Shown here: piece by piece, positions 23,969 to 38,401 of the stretch
Numbering within the stretch: the first letter of the stretch is position 1
Layout: each line of letters begins with the position of its first letter
DNA from: Caulobacteraceae bacterium
GTDB lineage: Bacteria; Pseudomonadota; Alphaproteobacteria; Caulobacterales; Caulobacteraceae
Reading direction: 5' to 3'
Assembly (NCBI GenBank): GCA_947475875.1
Contig: CANJME010000001.1
Span: 62,001 to 126,000, forward strand
DNA: 64,000 bases
Notes under the pieces: model-generated
Told to the model about the DNA's origin: nothing
Seen by the model: only the letters and a program-made list of their open reading frames with translations
The model's database searches: none
Made by a program: the position numbers and the translations under genes

Positions 23969-26251
23969 ATGTCGCCCAAAACCGCCCGCGCCCTGCTTCT
24001 GGGGTGCTCCATCGCCGCCATCGCCGCTCCCGCCTTCGCCTTTGAGGGAGACGAGCCCGTCACCGCCGTCGACACCCTGATCATCTCGGCCGCCGCGCGT
24101 CAGACGCCGGCCACCCAGGAAACCTCCACGGCCGAGGAGATCAAACAGACCGTCAACGCCATGAACGTGGAGGACTCGGTCAAGTACATACCCTCCCTCA
24201 TCGTCCGCAAACGCCACATCGGCGACACCCAGGCCCCGCTCGCCACCCGCACATCGGGCCTGGGCGCGTCGGCCCGCACTCTGATCTATTCCGACGGCGT
24301 CCTGCTCTCGGCCCTGATCGGCAACAACAACTCCACCGCCTCGCCGCGCTGGGGCATGGTCACACCTGAGGAGATCGAGGCAGTCGACTTTCTCTATGGC
24401 CCGTTTTCGGCGGCCTATGCCGGCAACTCCATCGGAGGCGTGCTCAACATCAGGACCCGCACGCCAACGAAACGCGAGGGCACGCTGCACCTCGCCGGCG
24501 CCTGGCAGGACTTTGCCCAGTACGGCACCGATGACACCTTCCGGGCCAGCCAGATTTCCGGCTCCTACGGCGACCGCATTGGCGACTTCTGGTTCCGGTT
24601 CTCGGCCAACGAGGTGGTCAGCAACAGCCAGCCGCTTACCTACGTGACCGTCGCCAAACCCACCACGACCAGCGCCAGCGGAACGGTGGTGACCGGACCC
24701 TTTGCTGACGTAAACCGCCTGAATTCACCGATCGCCGTCTTCGGCGCCGGCGGCCTGGAACATCAAATCCAGACCAATATGAAGCTGCGGCTGGGCTACG
24801 ACCTGCCCTTCGCCACGGCGATCTACACCATCGGCCGCTTCGCCAATAACACCGACTCCGACGTCGAAACCTACGCTCGCGACGCCGCCGGCCAGCCGGT
24901 CTATTCGGGAACGGTCAATTTCGAGGGATACGCCTACAGCCTCGCGGCCAGCGCCTTTTCCAACGGTGTCTACGCCCTGGATGAAGACCACCTTGCCCAG
25001 AGCCTGACGCTGGCCTCACGCGGCGAAGGCCCCTGGGGCTGGAACCTCGCCGCCAGCCTCTATGACTACCGCAAGAGCCTGCAACGCACGCCTTCAACGG
25101 CGCTCCCCGCCGCCTACGCCGGCGCCGCCGGCAATATCGTCGACATGAAAGGCACCGGCTGGCGCACCCTCGATGGCGTGGTTTCCTACGACATGGAAGG
25201 CCAGAAGGTTCTCTTCGGCGCCCACTCCGACCAGGTCGACCTTTCGAACACCCGCTATGCCACCACCAACTGGATCGATGGCGAAAAGGGGACGAAGAAC
25301 CTGCAGTCGCTTGGCCAGACGCAAACCAACGCCTTCTGGGCCCAGGACGCCATCGATCTGTCGGACAGCATCCGGCTGACCGTCGGCGGCCGCTATGAAG
25401 ACTGGCAGGCCTCGCACGGCTTCAACTATTCAACCGCCACCAACCCGGTGACCTCGGTCACCCAGCCGGCACGGTCGGATACCGCCTTCTCGCCCAAGGC
25501 CAGCCTCACCTGGGCCGGCATGAACGGCTGGACGGTTTCGGGGTCGTACGGCGAGGCCTATCGCTTCCCCACGGTGACCGAACTCTACCAGGCCATCACC
25601 ACGGGCAGCACGATCACCGTTCCCAATCCTGACCTGAAGCCCGAGCACGCCCGATCTGTTGAACTGGCGGTGGAGCGGGCCTTCGACAATGGTCGCCTCC
25701 GCGCCTCGTTGTTCGACGAGCGCATCACTGACGCCCTGATCTCCCAGACCGCGCCGCTGGTGCCGAACTCGACCACCCTGTTCTCCTATGTCCAGAACAT
25801 CGACCGCACCCATGTTCAGGGCCTGGAGCTGGTGGCTGAGGGCCATGACCTCTTCATGCGCGGGCTGGACCTTTCGGCCAGCGTGACCCTGACCGATCCC
25901 GTAGTCGAAAAGGACGCCGCCTTCGCCGCCGCCGTCGGCAAACAGGTTCCCGGCATCCCGAAGGTGAAGTCGACGATCGTGGCCACCTTCCGCCCGGACG
26001 ACAAGTGGGCCTTCACCCTGGCCGGCCGCTATTCCAGCCGCCTGTTCGCGACCATCGATAACATCGACACCGTCACCCACACCTACCAGGGCTTCGATCC
26101 GTTCCTGGTCGCCGACGTCCGCGTCACCTACCAGATCGACGATCACTGGCAGGCGGCGGTCGGCGTCGATAACGTGACCGACAGTCGCTACCTCCTCTTC
26201 CACCCGTTCCCCGGCCGCACCGTGCAGGCCGAGCTGAACTACAAGTTCTGA
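23969..26251 (+). CDS. TonB-dependent receptor, OprC/copper-type
   Basis: A 760-residue outer-membrane receptor. The signal peptide is TARALLLGCSIAAIAAPAFAFE. The plug (~45-165) carries VEDSVKYIPSLIVRKRHIGDTQAPLATRTSGL, IYSDGVLLSALIGNNNS and VDFLYGPFSAAYAGNSIGGVLNIRTRTP. The barrel ends GRTVQAELNYKF. Plug features resemble OprC/NosA-like copper receptors. The direct downstream run of YcnI, PCuAC and YcnI genes supports copper as substrate; that is inference from context. ATG 23969 has AGGA 10 bases upstream; the open frame further up (to 23918) adds no signal-like sequence. Confidence 0.88.
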   Translation: MSPKTARALLLGCSIAAIAAPAFAFEGDEPVTAVDTLIISAAARQTPATQETSTAEEIKQTVNAMNVEDSVKYIPSLIVRKRHIGDTQAPLATRTSGLGASARTLIYSDGVLLSALIGNNNSTASPRWGMVTPEEIEAVDFLYGPFSAAYAGNSIGGVLNIRTRTPTKREGTLHLAGAWQDFAQYGTDDTFRASQISGSYGDRIGDFWFRFSANEVVSNSQPLTYVTVAKPTTTSASGTVVTGPFADVNRLNSPIAVFGAGGLEHQIQTNMKLRLGYDLPFATAIYTIGRFANNTDSDVETYARDAAGQPVYSGTVNFEGYAYSLAASAFSNGVYALDEDHLAQSLTLASRGEGPWGWNLAASLYDYRKSLQRTPSTALPAAYAGAAGNIVDMKGTGWRTLDGVVSYDMEGQKVLFGAHSDQVDLSNTRYATTNWIDGEKGTKNLQSLGQTQTNAFWAQDAIDLSDSIRLTVGGRYEDWQASHGFNYSTATNPVTSVTQPARSDTAFSPKASLTWAGMNGWTVSGSYGEAYRFPTVTELYQAITTGSTITVPNPDLKPEHARSVELAVERAFDNGRLRASLFDERITDALISQTAPLVPNSTTLFSYVQNIDRTHVQGLELVAEGHDLFMRGLDLSASVTLTDPVVEKDAAFAAAVGKQVPGIPKVKSTIVATFRPDDKWAFTLAGRYSSRLFATIDNIDTVTHTYQGFDPFLVADVRVTYQIDDHWQAAVGVDNVTDSRYLLFHPFPGRTVQAELNYKF

Positions 26252-26262
26252 GGGGGGCGATC

Positions 26263-26772
26263 ATGAAACAGCAAATCCTGATCGCAATCCTCGGCGCGGC
26301 GGCTCTGGCCGCCGCGTCCAGCGCTGCGGCCCATGTCAGCGTGTCTCCAAAAGAGCTTCTGCCCGGCGCCGAGACCATGGTGAAATTCCATATCGGCCAC
26401 GGTTGTGACGGCGCCCCGACCACTGAGGTCCGTGTGGACATCCCCCGCCAGCTGACCATGGCCCATCCCATGCAGGTCGAGGGCTGGAGCCTGACCAGCA
26501 AGGCCAGCGGCAAGCGCACGACCTCCATCTCCTGGAAAGCCGATGGAGCGCCGGCCACAACGCCGGACTTCGAGGTTCACATCGGCCTGCCCAGGACCTC
26601 GGGCCCGGTCTACCTGCCGGTTACGCAGACCTGCGGCAAAACCGTCGTGCGCTGGAACGAGACTCCCAAGGGCGACAAAAAGCTGTCCCGTCCGGCCCCC
26701 TCGATCCAGGTCACCGACCATCCCATGGAGGCGCCCGCGACAGGCGCCCCCATGGACCACATGCAGCACTGA
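26263..26772 (+). CDS. YcnI-like (DUF1775) copper-binding protein, copy 1
   Basis: A 169-residue exported protein. Signal cleavage after AAA would leave His24 (HVSVSPKE) as the mature N-terminus, which in YcnI forms a mono-histidine copper site. Conserved elements include GHGCDGAPTTEVRVDIP, MAHPMQVEGWSL, TPDFEVHIGLP and QTCGKTVVRW. The tail has extra Met/His (PMDHMQH), further potential copper ligands. It starts 11 bases after the receptor stop with an AGGGGGG ribosome site and is clearly in the same operon. It is paralogous to the gene at 28102. Confidence 0.88.
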   Translation: MKQQILIAILGAAALAAASSAAAHVSVSPKELLPGAETMVKFHIGHGCDGAPTTEVRVDIPRQLTMAHPMQVEGWSLTSKASGKRTTSISWKADGAPATTPDFEVHIGLPRTSGPVYLPVTQTCGKTVVRWNETPKGDKKLSRPAPSIQVTDHPMEAPATGAPMDHMQH

Positions 26773-26784
26773 GGGGGCGGCGGC

Positions 26785-27246
26785 ATGAAAATCCACGCTC
26801 TCTCAATCGCCCTGGTCATCTGGGCGGCGCCCGCGCTCGCCCATGACGTGCAGGCAGGTTCGCTGCGGATCAGCCATCCATGGACCCGTCCGGCCGCGGC
26901 CGGGCAGAACGGGGCCGGCTATATGGTGATCACCAACACCGGCGCCCAGGCCGACATCCTGGTGTCGGTCACCGCCGCCGGCGCGCGAGACACCACAATC
27001 CACCAGTCGATGATGCACGGCGACATGGCCTCGATGGTTGCCGTGACCGATGGTCTGGTCATCCCGCCCGGCGGCGCCGTCACGCTCGCGCCGGGCGGCT
27101 ACCACCTGATGTTCACCGGCCTCAAAGCGAAGACCAACCCCGGCGACACCCTCCCGGCCACCCTGACATTCGCCAGGGCCGGAGCCGTGAAGGTGACCTT
27201 CGACGTCCAGGCAAGCTCGGCGACAGCCGATCACCCCCGTCACTGA
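26785..27246 (+). CDS. PCuAC-type periplasmic copper chaperone (DUF461)
   Basis: A 153-residue exported protein that carries Cu(I) in the periplasm, typically toward cytochrome oxidase assembly. The signal peptide ends at PALAH. The copper motif H-x10-M-x22-H-x-M is complete: His73, Met84, His107 and Met109. It starts 12 bases after the YcnI stop, with GAGGGGG upstream. The PCuAC-YcnI pairing is well known in proteobacterial copper clusters, which makes the assignment of the surrounding cluster firmer. Confidence 0.92.
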   Translation: MKIHALSIALVIWAAPALAHDVQAGSLRISHPWTRPAAAGQNGAGYMVITNTGAQADILVSVTAAGARDTTIHQSMMHGDMASMVAVTDGLVIPPGGAVTLAPGGYHLMFTGLKAKTNPGDTLPATLTFARAGAVKVTFDVQASSATADHPRH

Positions 27247-27297
27247 ACCTTTGCCCGGCGCCTGTCGCGCCGGGTCAACAACGAAAGGAAACACACC

Positions 27298-28011
27298 ATG
27301 ACCCAGATCGATCGCCGCGCCGCGGCCGCTCTTGCCCTCCTTGGCCCCCTCGCCATCGCGGCGGGCGTTCGCGCCCAGCCCGGAACAGCCGCCGCCCCGG
27401 CCCGCGCGGCGGCCGGCAAGAAGACTGTCGGCGTGATCCTCTATCCCGACTTCGAGGTGCTCGACGTTTTCGGCCCTGTTGAGATGTGGGCCTATGCGCC
27501 CGACCTGCGCATCGTCCTGATCGCTGAGGCGGCCGGATCCGTCCGCTCGGCGCAAGGCGTCTCGGCCCTAGCCGAGTTCGGCTTCGCCAATGCGCCGGCC
27601 ATGGACATCATGATGGTGCCGGGCGGCAACGGCACCCGCGTCCAGCTGAACAACGCGGCCTATATCAAGTTCCTGCAGGACACCGACAAGACGACCACCC
27701 TGACCACCTCGGTGTGCACCGGCTCTGCCCTCCTGGCCAAGGCCGGCCTGCTCAAGGGCAAGCGGGCGACCAGCAACAAAACCTATTTCTCATTGGCCGT
27801 TCAGCAAGACAGCAGCGTCGACTGGGTGAAAAAGGCCCGCTGGGTCGAAGACGGCAAGTACATCACCTCGTCCGGCGTCTCGGCCGGCACGGACATGGCC
27901 CTGGGCGTGCTGGCGCGCCTCTACGGCAAGCCGGCCGCCGCCCAGCTGGCCCGCACGCTGGAATATGTCTGGAACGACGATTCCACGAACGATCCCTTCG
28001 CCATCGCCTAG
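27298..28011 (+). CDS. DJ-1/PfpI family protein, probably periplasmic
   Basis: A 237-residue protein of the GATase1-like DJ-1/PfpI superfamily, nearest in pattern to isonitrile hydratase/GlxA N-terminal domains. The nucleophile elbow is SVCTGSALLA with Cys140-Thr141; DFEVLDVFGPVEMW (51-64) is the other active-site strand. The N-terminus DRRAAAALALLGPLAIAAGVRA looks like a Tat-type signal, unusual since most family members are cytoplasmic. It lies 51 bases after PCuAC with AAAGGAAA upstream, inside the copper cluster. Its reaction there is unknown; isonitrile-containing metallophores are one speculative substrate class. Confidence 0.82.
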   Translation: MTQIDRRAAAALALLGPLAIAAGVRAQPGTAAAPARAAAGKKTVGVILYPDFEVLDVFGPVEMWAYAPDLRIVLIAEAAGSVRSAQGVSALAEFGFANAPAMDIMMVPGGNGTRVQLNNAAYIKFLQDTDKTTTLTTSVCTGSALLAKAGLLKGKRATSNKTYFSLAVQQDSSVDWVKKARWVEDGKYITSSGVSAGTDMALGVLARLYGKPAAAQLARTLEYVWNDDSTNDPFAIA

Positions 28012-28101
28012 GGCGCTGTTCGGCGGCAGGGTTTGGCGATTTTCTCTTTCACTCCGGCGCCAGCCTGTCACTGTGGTGAAAGTCTGTGGAGGCGAGAATC
28101 T

Positions 28102-28596
28102 ATGAGGCTCTGGAATCTCACGATGGCGGTTGCGGCTGTCCTGACGCTGGCCGCCCCGGCCGCCGCTCACGTCAGCGTCGCGCCCAAGGAGGGCAAGCCC
28201 GGCTCCCAGACCATGATCAAGATCCACGTCGGCCATGGCTGCGATGGCAAGCCCACCACCGCCGTCCGCTTCGACGTGCCCCGCAGTTTCACCATGGCTC
28301 ACCCCCAGGAGGTCGACGGCTGGAACGCCAGCATCAAGACCAGCGGCGGGCGCATTACCCGCATCACCTGGACCGTCATCGGCGCGCCGCCGGAAACCGC
28401 CCCCGACTTCGAGGTCCACGTCGGCCTGCCGGGCGCCGAGGGTCGGCTCTACCTGCCGATCACCCAGACCTGCGGCAAGACGGTGGTCCGCTGGACCGCC
28501 AAGGCTGGCCCGCACGGCAAAGTGCCGCAAAACCCGGCTCCGGAGTTCAACGTAACGATGTACCTGGCGACGCCGCCTGTCATTCACATGCACTGA
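28102..28596 (+). CDS. YcnI-like (DUF1775) copper-binding protein, copy 2
   Basis: A 164-residue paralogue of the gene at 26263, sharing HVSV.PKE, GHGCDGKPTTAVRFDVP, TMAHP.EV.GWN, APDFEVHVGLPG and TQTCGKTVVRW. The predicted mature N-terminus is His23. The C-terminus ends VIHMH, again with potential copper ligands. ATG 28102 has GGAGGCGA upstream; an in-frame frame opening at 28033 lacks a signal peptide at its start. It closes the copper cluster. Confidence 0.87.
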   Translation: MRLWNLTMAVAAVLTLAAPAAAHVSVAPKEGKPGSQTMIKIHVGHGCDGKPTTAVRFDVPRSFTMAHPQEVDGWNASIKTSGGRITRITWTVIGAPPETAPDFEVHVGLPGAEGRLYLPITQTCGKTVVRWTAKAGPHGKVPQNPAPEFNVTMYLATPPVIHMH

Positions 28597-28658
28597 CCTG
28601 GTTTCGGTGACAGTGAGTGTCAGGCGCATAAAAAGCTACCAGCACACCCTGTTGTCGA

Positions 28659-28690
28659 CCGTCATCCCCGGACTTGTTCCGGGGATCCAT
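28659..28690. repeat. REP-like palindrome, inverted copy 1
   Basis: Contains CCCCGGA CTTG TTCCGGGG, flanked by CCGTCAT and ATCCAT. The 32-base unit recurs exactly, in inverted orientation, at 28763-28794, giving a paired (BIME-like) arrangement in the gap after the copper cluster. Confidence 0.8.
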
Positions 28691-28762
28691 CGTTGAACGG
28701 CGCGATCGGACCAATGATCGCCGCACGCGCGGCTATCACGCACTCTATCGAAGAGCCCGGGA

Positions 28763-28794
28763 ATGGATCCCCGGAACAAGTCCGGGGATGACGG
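28763..28794. repeat. REP-like palindrome, inverted copy 2
   Basis: Exact reverse complement of 28659-28690, separated from it by 72 bases. The pair lies between the end of the second ycnI-like gene and the convergent membrane-protein gene and could form a large cruciform or a bidirectional terminator. Confidence 0.8.
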
Positions 28795-28805
28795 TTTGGG
28801 AGTAA

Positions 28806-29141
28806 CTAGGACTTGTCGGAGCCCTCGTCCTTATTGTCCCGGGACAGGGCCTTGGCGATGGCAACGGGGAGATCAAATTGCGTCCAAAATCTCAGCAATA
28901 ATAACAGGGGGAGAACGAATATGGCCCCCGAGACAACAACAATGCTTTCGATTCTTCCTTTGAATATCTCTGCAAACAATTCAGGCGCGATAAAATACGT
29001 CGCCACCGTCCACATAAAGACGAACGACAAATAGGCCCACCTGTAAAATATGCTTGAGAATAGCTTGAGGACGACCGCACCTGAAACCGCGAGGGCAAGG
29101 GCGAGTACGATCAGAAATCGAAGGATCGATACCGCATCCAT
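28806..29141 (-). CDS. Small membrane protein of unknown function
   Basis: A 111-residue protein with about three transmembrane helices: [38 protein letters not shown] and [18 protein letters not shown]. It has a charged C-terminus ([12 protein letters not shown]). ATG 29141 has AAGGAG 13 bases upstream, a long spacing. Codon use is less GC-rich than its neighbours, which may mark a transferred gene. It lies 27 bases downstream of gltD on the same strand. Family not recognised. Confidence 0.65.
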   Translation of the reverse strand: MDAVSILRFLIVLALALAVSGAVVLKLFSSIFYRWAYLSFVFMWTVATYFIAPELFAEIFKGRIESIVVVSGAIFVLPLLLLLRFWTQFDLPVAIAKALSRDNKDEGSDKS

Positions 29142-29168
29142 CCGTCGCCCAAGTCTCCTTGCCCAACC

Positions 29169-30602
29169 CTACCGCGGCAACTCCGTCTTGCCCATCAGCG
29201 CCAGGTCCACGGCATGCGCGCACTGGCGGCCTTCGCGGATGGCCCAGACAACCAGGGACTGGCCGCGGCGCATGTCGCCGCAGGCGAAGACGTTTTCCTG
29301 GCTGGTGGCGTAGGCCTTCATGTCGGCCTTGACGTTACCACGCGCATCGAGCTCGAGCCCGTCGATCAGGGCGTTCTTCTTCGGCCCCAGGAACCCCATG
29401 GCGAGGAGGACGAGGTCGGCTTTGAGCTGGAATTCGCTGCCGGGAATTTCGCGAACCTTGCCGCCTTCCCAGTCGACCTTGACGCACTCGATGGCTTCGA
29501 TCTTGTCGCCCGTTCCCACCGCCCGCTTGGTCAGCACGGCGAAGTCGCGATCGACGCCCTCTTCCTGGCTGGACGACGTGCGCATCTTCAGCGGCCAGTT
29601 CGGCCAGACCAGCGGTTTGTTCTCGCGCTCCGGTGGGGCCGGCATGATCTCGAGCTGAACCACACTCGCCGCGCCCTGGCGGTTGGAGGTGCCGATGCAG
29701 TCAGACCCGGTATCGCCGCCGCCGATCACCACCACATGCTTGCCGGTGGCGCTGATCGCCGAGCCGTTCGGGGCCGCGACGTTTTCCGCGTCCCCGGCGT
29801 TGCGCTTGTTCTGCTGGGTCAGGAAATCCATGGCGAAATGGATCCCCGAAAAATTGTGCGGCGGCAGATCGAGGTCGCGCGGCTGCTCAGCGCCGCCGGA
29901 CAGCACCACCGCATCAAAATCTTCGCACAACTGATTGAGTGTAATGTCTTTTCCGACTTCCAGACTGGTGCGCATCACCACGCCCTCGGCTTCCATCTGC
30001 TTCACGCGCCGGTCGATGGGGTGCTTTTCCATCTTGAAGTCCGGGATGCCGTAACGCAGCAGGCCGCCGATGCGGTCGTTTTTTTCGATCAAGGTCACCG
30101 CATGGCCCGCGCGGGCCAGCTGCTGGGCGCAGGCCATGCCGGCCGGACCTGAGCCCACCACCGCCACCGACTTGCCGGTCTTCACCTTGGCGATGACCGG
30201 AACCACCCAGCCCTCGGCATAGCCGCGGTCGATGATCTCGCACTCGATGGTTTTGATGGTCACCGGGGTTTCGATGATGTTCAGCGTGCACGCCGCTTCG
30301 CACGGGGCCGGGCAGATACGGCCGGTGAACTCCGGGAAGTTGTTGGTCGAGTGCAGGTTGTCGAGCGCGCTCTTCCACTGGTCGCGATAGACCAGATCGT
30401 TCCAGTCGGGGATCTGGTTATTCACCGGACAGCCGGTGTGGCAGAACGGAATCCCGCAGTTCATGCAGCGCGCGGCCTGGGCCCTGGAGTCCTCGACCGC
30501 CAGCGGACGGACGAATTCCTTCCAGTGCTTCAGCCGGTCCTGCGGCTTTTCATAGCCGCGGTCGCGACGTTCGATTTCCAGAAACCCGGTGGGCTTTCCC
30601 AT
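29169..30602 (-). CDS. gltD: Glutamate synthase (NADPH) small subunit
   Basis: A 477-residue beta subunit of NADPH-GOGAT, which passes electrons from NADPH through FAD and 4Fe-4S clusters to the large subunit. The N-terminal cysteine-rich domain has [23 protein letters not shown] and [13 protein letters not shown]. It is followed by two Rossmann domains, [21 protein letters not shown] (FAD) and [21 protein letters not shown] (NADPH), and the closing [21 protein letters not shown]. It starts 17 bases after the gltB stop and is co-transcribed with it. Length and motifs are complete. Confidence 0.97.
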   Translation of the reverse strand: MGKPTGFLEIERRDRGYEKPQDRLKHWKEFVRPLAVEDSRAQAARCMNCGIPFCHTGCPVNNQIPDWNDLVYRDQWKSALDNLHSTNNFPEFTGRICPAPCEAACTLNIIETPVTIKTIECEIIDRGYAEGWVVPVIAKVKTGKSVAVVGSGPAGMACAQQLARAGHAVTLIEKNDRIGGLLRYGIPDFKMEKHPIDRRVKQMEAEGVVMRTSLEVGKDITLNQLCEDFDAVVLSGGAEQPRDLDLPPHNFSGIHFAMDFLTQQNKRNAGDAENVAAPNGSAISATGKHVVVIGGGDTGSDCIGTSNRQGAASVVQLEIMPAPPERENKPLVWPNWPLKMRTSSSQEEGVDRDFAVLTKRAVGTGDKIEAIECVKVDWEGGKVREIPGSEFQLKADLVLLAMGFLGPKKNALIDGLELDARGNVKADMKAYATSQENVFACGDMRRGQSLVVWAIREGRQCAHAVDLALMGKTELPR

Positions 30603-30619
30603 GACAATAAGCTCCCGGG

Positions 30620-35260
<4,641 letters not shown>

Positions 35261-35718
35261 CCTTCGTTCTACGCTACGTCTACACACACGGTTTTGGCCC
35301 TCACGGCAGGGCCGAAAGGGCGCATATTTCAACATAATCCGTCCGCTGTCGAACGGCCACCTGAGTATGATGACGAGTTCGTTGATTCTGAACGGTTTTG
35401 CCGCATTTCGGGCCGCGGCGGCGCGCGGGCGACCGGCTATAAGGGCAAATCGCCGGTTTTGCTAACGGTTTTCAGGGTATGCGGCATCACGAAGCGTGAG
35501 GGGATGTTTCGGCACGAACCCCGACGGGATAGGCCTTAGACACATCGACCAGTTGCAACATGACGCCGTACGCTCCCCTCGCCGACCAACACCCGGTCAG
35601 TAAGCCATAGAGGCCCGGGCGGCCACGCCGGGATGCATGGCCTCTCCTTCCCAACCATCAAACACTTGACCCCTCCTCTTCCCGGGCGGAAGCTTCCTGG
35701 CAAATCATGGGGAGTGCT
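35261..35718. other. Gene-free leader region of gltB and of the Mo hydroxylase operon
   Basis: About 460 bases without a credible gene, holding the divergent promoters of gltB and the iorA-like gene. The only structure seen is a 6-bp hairpin GGCCCT / AGGGCC at 35296-35313, within about 55 bases of the gltB start. No riboswitch was recognised. Confidence 0.5.
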
Positions 35719-36183
35719 ATGGCCTACACGCTCAACGTCAATGGACGCACGGTCACCGCCGATGTCGATCCGGCCAAACCGCTGCTGTGGGTGCTGCGCG
35801 AAGACCTGAATGTCCTTGGGCCCAAATACGGCTGTGGCCTCGCGCAATGCGGCGCCTGTACGGTGCATATCGACGGCCAGCCGGTCCGCGCCTGCATCAC
35901 CCCCATTTCCAGCGTCGGGACCAAGCGCGTCGTCACCATCGAGGCCATGGAGAACGACGCCGTCGGCAAGAAGGTTCAAGCGGCCTGGAGCGAGATCGAC
36001 GTCGCCCAGTGCGGCTATTGTCAGGCCGGCCAAATCATGAGCGCCACCGCCCTCATCAAGTCCAAGCCGAAACCTACCGACGCCGATATCAACACGGCGA
36101 TGCAGGGCAACATCTGCCGCTGCGCCACCTACACCCGCATTCGCCGCGCCATCAAACGCGCCTCCGGCCAGAGCGAGGCATAG
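35719..36183 (+). CDS. Molybdenum hydroxylase small subunit, 2Fe-2S (IorA type)
   Basis: A 154-residue electron-transfer subunit with two 2Fe-2S clusters. The plant-ferredoxin-type cluster uses Cys39, Cys44, Cys47 and Cys59 (CGLAQCGACTVH); the second uses Cys98, Cys101, Cys133 and Cys135 (CGYCQAGQIM, NICRCATYTR). ATG 35719 has GGGGAG upstream. It partners the large subunit that starts two bases after its stop. No FAD (CutM) subunit follows, as in isoquinoline 1-oxidoreductase-type enzymes. Confidence 0.92.
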   Translation: MAYTLNVNGRTVTADVDPAKPLLWVLREDLNVLGPKYGCGLAQCGACTVHIDGQPVRACITPISSVGTKRVVTIEAMENDAVGKKVQAAWSEIDVAQCGYCQAGQIMSATALIKSKPKPTDADINTAMQGNICRCATYTRIRRAIKRASGQSEA

Positions 36184-36185
36184 AG

Positions 36186-38378
36186 ATGACCACCACCCAG
36201 ACCCGCAGAGACACCTTGAAAGTCAGCCTCGGCGCCGGCGGCGCCTTCGTCCTCGGCTTCACCCTCGCCGGCAAGGCGGGCGCGCAAGGCCTGGCGGCCG
36301 CCAATGCCGCCCCCGGCAAGCTCAACACCTATGTCACCATCGCCCCCGACGGCATCGTCTCGATCATCGCCAAGAACCCGGAAGTTGGCCAGGGCATCAA
36401 GACCAGCCTGCCCATGCTGATCGCCGAGGAGCTGGACGTTGACTGGTCGAAAGTCCGCACCGTTCAGGCCATCGCCGATCAGGCCACCTATGGCAGCCAG
36501 CTGGTCGGCGGCTCGACCGCCATCCCCCAGCACTGGCAATCCTTGCGCCGCGTGGGCGCCACCGCCCGGGCCATGATGATCGCCGCCGCCGCCGAAGAAT
36601 GGAAATGTCCGCCCGGTGAATGCGCCACCGATGCGGGTCAGGTCATCCACGCGCGGACCAACCGCAAGGTGACCTACGGCTCGCTCTGCACCAAAGCCGC
36701 CTGCATCACCCCGCCCGATCCGGCCAGCGTGCAGCTGAAGGCGTCAAAGGACTTCAAGATCATCGGCCGGCCGACGCCCCAGGTCGACACCGCCGCAATC
36801 GTCACCGGCCAGCCGCTGTTCGGGATCGATTTCAAGGTCCCGGGCATGCTCTATGCCACCTACCTGAAGGCGCCGGTGTTCGGCGCCAAGGTCGCCTCGG
36901 CTGACCTTGCCGCCGCCAAGGCGGTCAAGGGCGTGCGCGACGCCTTCATCCTGGATGGCTCAGAGAATGTGAACGACCTGATGAACGGGGCGCTTGCGCC
37001 CGGCGTTGCGGTCGTCGCCGACAGCTGGTGGACCGCCCAGCAGGCCCGCGCGAAACTGAACGTCCAGTGGGCGGCCCATCCCACTTCGCGCTCGTCCAGC
37101 GAAGGCTTCCTGGCCCAGGCCCAGACGATGTCGCGGGGCGCGCCCCTGCGCACTGAACTCAAGGCCGGCGATCCCGATCCTGCCCTGGCGTCCGCCGCCA
37201 AAACGGTGGAAGCCGCCTATCACTATCCCTTCATCTCCCACGCCAACCTCGAGCCGCAGAACTGCACGGCCAGCTACAAGGACGGCAAGGTCGAGATCTG
37301 GTCGCCGTCCCAGTACCCCGAGCCCGCCAAGGCCGTGGTCGCCCGCCAGCTAGGCATCACCGCGCGCGATGTGACCATCAACATGGTGCGCGGCGGCGGC
37401 GGTTTCGGCCGCCGGCTGGTCAACGATTCCGTCGTTGAGGCCGCGGCGATCTCCAAACAGGTCGGCGCGCCGGTCAAGGTGCTGTTCAGCCGCGAAGACG
37501 AGATGAAGCACGATTTCTACCGGGCCGCGGGCTACCACTTCCTCAAGGGCGGCGTAGACTCAGGCGGCAAGATCACCGCCTGGAAGAATCACTTCGTCTC
37601 GTTCGGCAAGAACGGCGCCTACTCCACCGCCGCCAACATCAGCCGCACCGAGTTCCCGGCCCGCTTCGTGCCCAACTACCAGCTTGACGTCTCGATGATC
37701 GACGGCGGCATTCCGACCGGTTTCCTGCGCGCGCCAATCTCCAATGGCGTGGCCTTCATCACCCAGTCGTTCATCGACGAACTGGCGGTCGCGGCCGGCC
37801 AGGATCCGATGGCCTTCCGCCTGAAGATGCTCGACGTCCCCGCCGCCCAGACCCCGGGCTACGATTCCGCCCGCGCGATCGCGACCATCCGCAAGGTCGC
37901 CGAGATGTCGAACTGGGGCCGCCGCATGCCCGCCCGCTCGGGCCTCGGCATGGCGTTCCACTTCGCCCATTCCGGCTATTTCGCCCAGGTCGCCGAGGTC
38001 AAGGTGGCCGCCAACGGCGATCTCGATATCGTCAAGGTCTGGTCCGTCTGCGACGTCGGCCGCCAGATCATCAATCCGCTCGGCGCCGACAACCAGGTCG
38101 AAGGCTCGATCCTCGACGGCATTTCACATGCCCTTTATCAAAAGATCACCGTCAAGGACGGCGCCGTCCAGCAAGCCAGCTTCGGCGACTATCCGCTGCT
38201 CCGCATCAACAAGGCCCCGGCCATCGAGAACCACTACATCCTCTCGGATAACAACCCGACCGGCCTCGGCGAGCCGGCCCTGCCCCCGGTGATCCCGGCC
38301 GTTACCAACGCCATCTTCGCGGCGACGGGCAAGCGGATCAGGACTCTGCCGATCGATACGGCGCAGTTGAAGGCATAA
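36186..38378 (+). CDS. Molybdenum hydroxylase large subunit (IorB / aldehyde dehydrogenase type), Tat-exported
   Basis: A 730-residue molybdopterin subunit. The N-terminus [28 protein letters not shown] is a twin-arginine signal, placing the enzyme in the periplasm. Motifs of the xanthine-oxidase superfamily are present: [47 protein letters not shown] and [14 protein letters not shown], with Glu of GEP as the likely catalytic base. The large-subunit start overlaps nothing and follows the small subunit by two bases. Substrate is unknown (N-heterocycle or aldehyde). Electrons probably pass to a cytochrome c, since no FAD subunit exists. The fused PQQ-cytochrome protein 2 kb away is a neighbour but not a proven partner. 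Confidence 0.9.
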   Translation: MTTTQTRRDTLKVSLGAGGAFVLGFTLAGKAGAQGLAAANAAPGKLNTYVTIAPDGIVSIIAKNPEVGQGIKTSLPMLIAEELDVDWSKVRTVQAIADQATYGSQLVGGSTAIPQHWQSLRRVGATARAMMIAAAAEEWKCPPGECATDAGQVIHARTNRKVTYGSLCTKAACITPPDPASVQLKASKDFKIIGRPTPQVDTAAIVTGQPLFGIDFKVPGMLYATYLKAPVFGAKVASADLAAAKAVKGVRDAFILDGSENVNDLMNGALAPGVAVVADSWWTAQQARAKLNVQWAAHPTSRSSSEGFLAQAQTMSRGAPLRTELKAGDPDPALASAAKTVEAAYHYPFISHANLEPQNCTASYKDGKVEIWSPSQYPEPAKAVVARQLGITARDVTINMVRGGGGFGRRLVNDSVVEAAAISKQVGAPVKVLFSREDEMKHDFYRAAGYHFLKGGVDSGGKITAWKNHFVSFGKNGAYSTAANISRTEFPARFVPNYQLDVSMIDGGIPTGFLRAPISNGVAFITQSFIDELAVAAGQDPMAFRLKMLDVPAAQTPGYDSARAIATIRKVAEMSNWGRRMPARSGLGMAFHFAHSGYFAQVAEVKVAANGDLDIVKVWSVCDVGRQIINPLGADNQVEGSILDGISHALYQKITVKDGAVQQASFGDYPLLRINKAPAIENHYILSDNNPTGLGEPALPPVIPAVTNAIFAATGKRIRTLPIDTAQLKA

Positions 38379-38401
38379 CGATAAGCGAGGTTGCTCCTGC
38401 C

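Noticed and set aside
35261-35718. Possible riboswitch or small RNA upstream of gltB
   Set aside because: Only one short 6-bp hairpin is visible; no known glutamine, glycine or other riboswitch core was recognised.
35787-36185. N-terminal extension of the Mo hydroxylase large subunit frame
   Set aside because: It overlaps the small subunit in another frame; the Tat signal right after ATG 36186 marks the true start.
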